Shown here: positions 33,332-33,408 of the stretch, piece after piece
Layout: every line of letters starts with the position of its first letter
Numbering within the stretch: position 1 is the stretch's first letter
Assembly (NCBI GenBank): GCA_016871495.1
Contig: VHDF01000047.1
Span: 1-33,408 of the forward strand
Source of the DNA: Verrucomicrobiota bacterium
GTDB taxonomy: Bacteria > Verrucomicrobiota > Verrucomicrobiia > Limisphaerales > VHDF01
Direction of reading: 5' to 3'
DNA: 33,408 nucleotides
Program-made: the position numbers and the translations under genes
Notes under the pieces: model-generated
What the model was told of the DNA's origin: nothing
Database searches by the model: none
What the model saw: only the letters and a program-made list of their open reading frames with translations

Positions 33332-33408
33332 TCACACGGTGGCCGCAAGGTCGGATGGCATCCAAAACCCGTGACGTCGCAACGCCGCGTTGCTTAACGC
33401 CGTCTGCA
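33332..33408 (-). CDS. C-terminal tail of a group II intron-encoded protein (partial)
   Basis: An open frame entering from the right edge ends TGA at 33334-33332 and encodes ...QTALSNAALRRHGFWMPSDL and a few more residues. The pattern ALSNAxLRxxG resembles the extreme C-terminus of group II intron reverse transcriptase/maturases, and the stop is 16 bases before domain V, as expected. Only about 24 residues are visible, so this rests mainly on the adjacent RNA domains. Confidence 0.45.
   Translation of the reverse strand, partial: QTALSNAALRRHGFWMPSDLAATV

Larger units (their letters stand above)
33248..33408 (-). mobile_element. Group II intron, 3' end only (cut by window edge)
   Basis: Read on the minus strand, the last codons of a probable intron-encoded protein are followed by a 34-base domain V (33315-33282), a short linker, and a domain VI-like hairpin (11-base perfect arms at 33265-33275 and 33248-33258 around a 6-base loop). 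This order, and the run of domain V followed by GTGTGGGAGGG, is the classic 3' end of bacterial group II introns. No bulged branch-point A is evident in the domain VI stem. The exact 3' splice site should lie a few bases left of 33248. The rest of the intron is beyond the right edge. Confidence 0.78.

Overview
The window (about 60% GC by eye) most likely comes from a member of the Verrucomicrobiota, perhaps near the Pedosphaera/Limisphaerales lineage. Four things point there: a giant PVC-type haem-binding dehydrogenase with ThuA domains, a Gram-negative Pup-like (UBact) proteasome locus, a Bat-like von Willebrand operon with a DUF4175-like coiled-coil protein, and scattered GGTAGGGCG-type palindromic repeats. 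The placement is inferred from protein families; no rRNA or marker set is present.

The centrepiece is 16229-22621 (+), a complete bacterial ubiquitin-like/proteasome operon: an ARC/Mpa-type AAA ATPase, a Dop-type enzyme, a 58-residue UBact modifier ending in Gly-Glu, the proteasome beta subunit with Thr/Asp/Lys at canonical spacing, the proteasome alpha subunit, and a PafA-type ligase. The order is the same as the actinobacterial mpa-dop-pup-prcB-prcA-pafA order. The last four genes overlap by 4 bases at each junction, so translation is probably coupled. The modifier would be ligated to lysines by PafA, removed by Dop, and its conjugates unfolded by the ATPase and degraded in the 20S core.

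Left of it, all on the minus strand, lie a membrane-anchored dual-specificity phosphatase, an ECF sigma factor broken by a single-base frameshift, its anti-sigma factor, and a HUMPS/OMP-decarboxylase superfamily enzyme. After a palindromic repeat comes a second minus-strand run: a site-2-type M50 metalloprotease, two tandem divergent thymidylate kinase homologues, a ROK glucokinase, a short Ppx/GppA phosphatase and a separate HD-domain protein. Further left are the 1714-residue secreted haem protein (+), hpnA and yajQ (-), a repeat-bearing non-coding stretch, and the 5' end of a secreted protein cut by the window edge.

Right of the proteasome operon, convergent with it and overlapping pafA by 110 bases, is a five-gene minus-strand operon. 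In order of transcription it encodes a DUF58 protein, a BatA-like VWA membrane protein, a DUF4175-like coiled-coil protein, a VWA/GATase-like membrane protein, and a caspase-fold-like secreted protein that appears to lack its catalytic cysteine. The MoxR ATPase usual for such operons is not in the window. The extreme right edge holds the 3' end of a group II intron (domains V and VI and the last codons of a probable intron-encoded protein), lying just upstream of the DUF58 gene.
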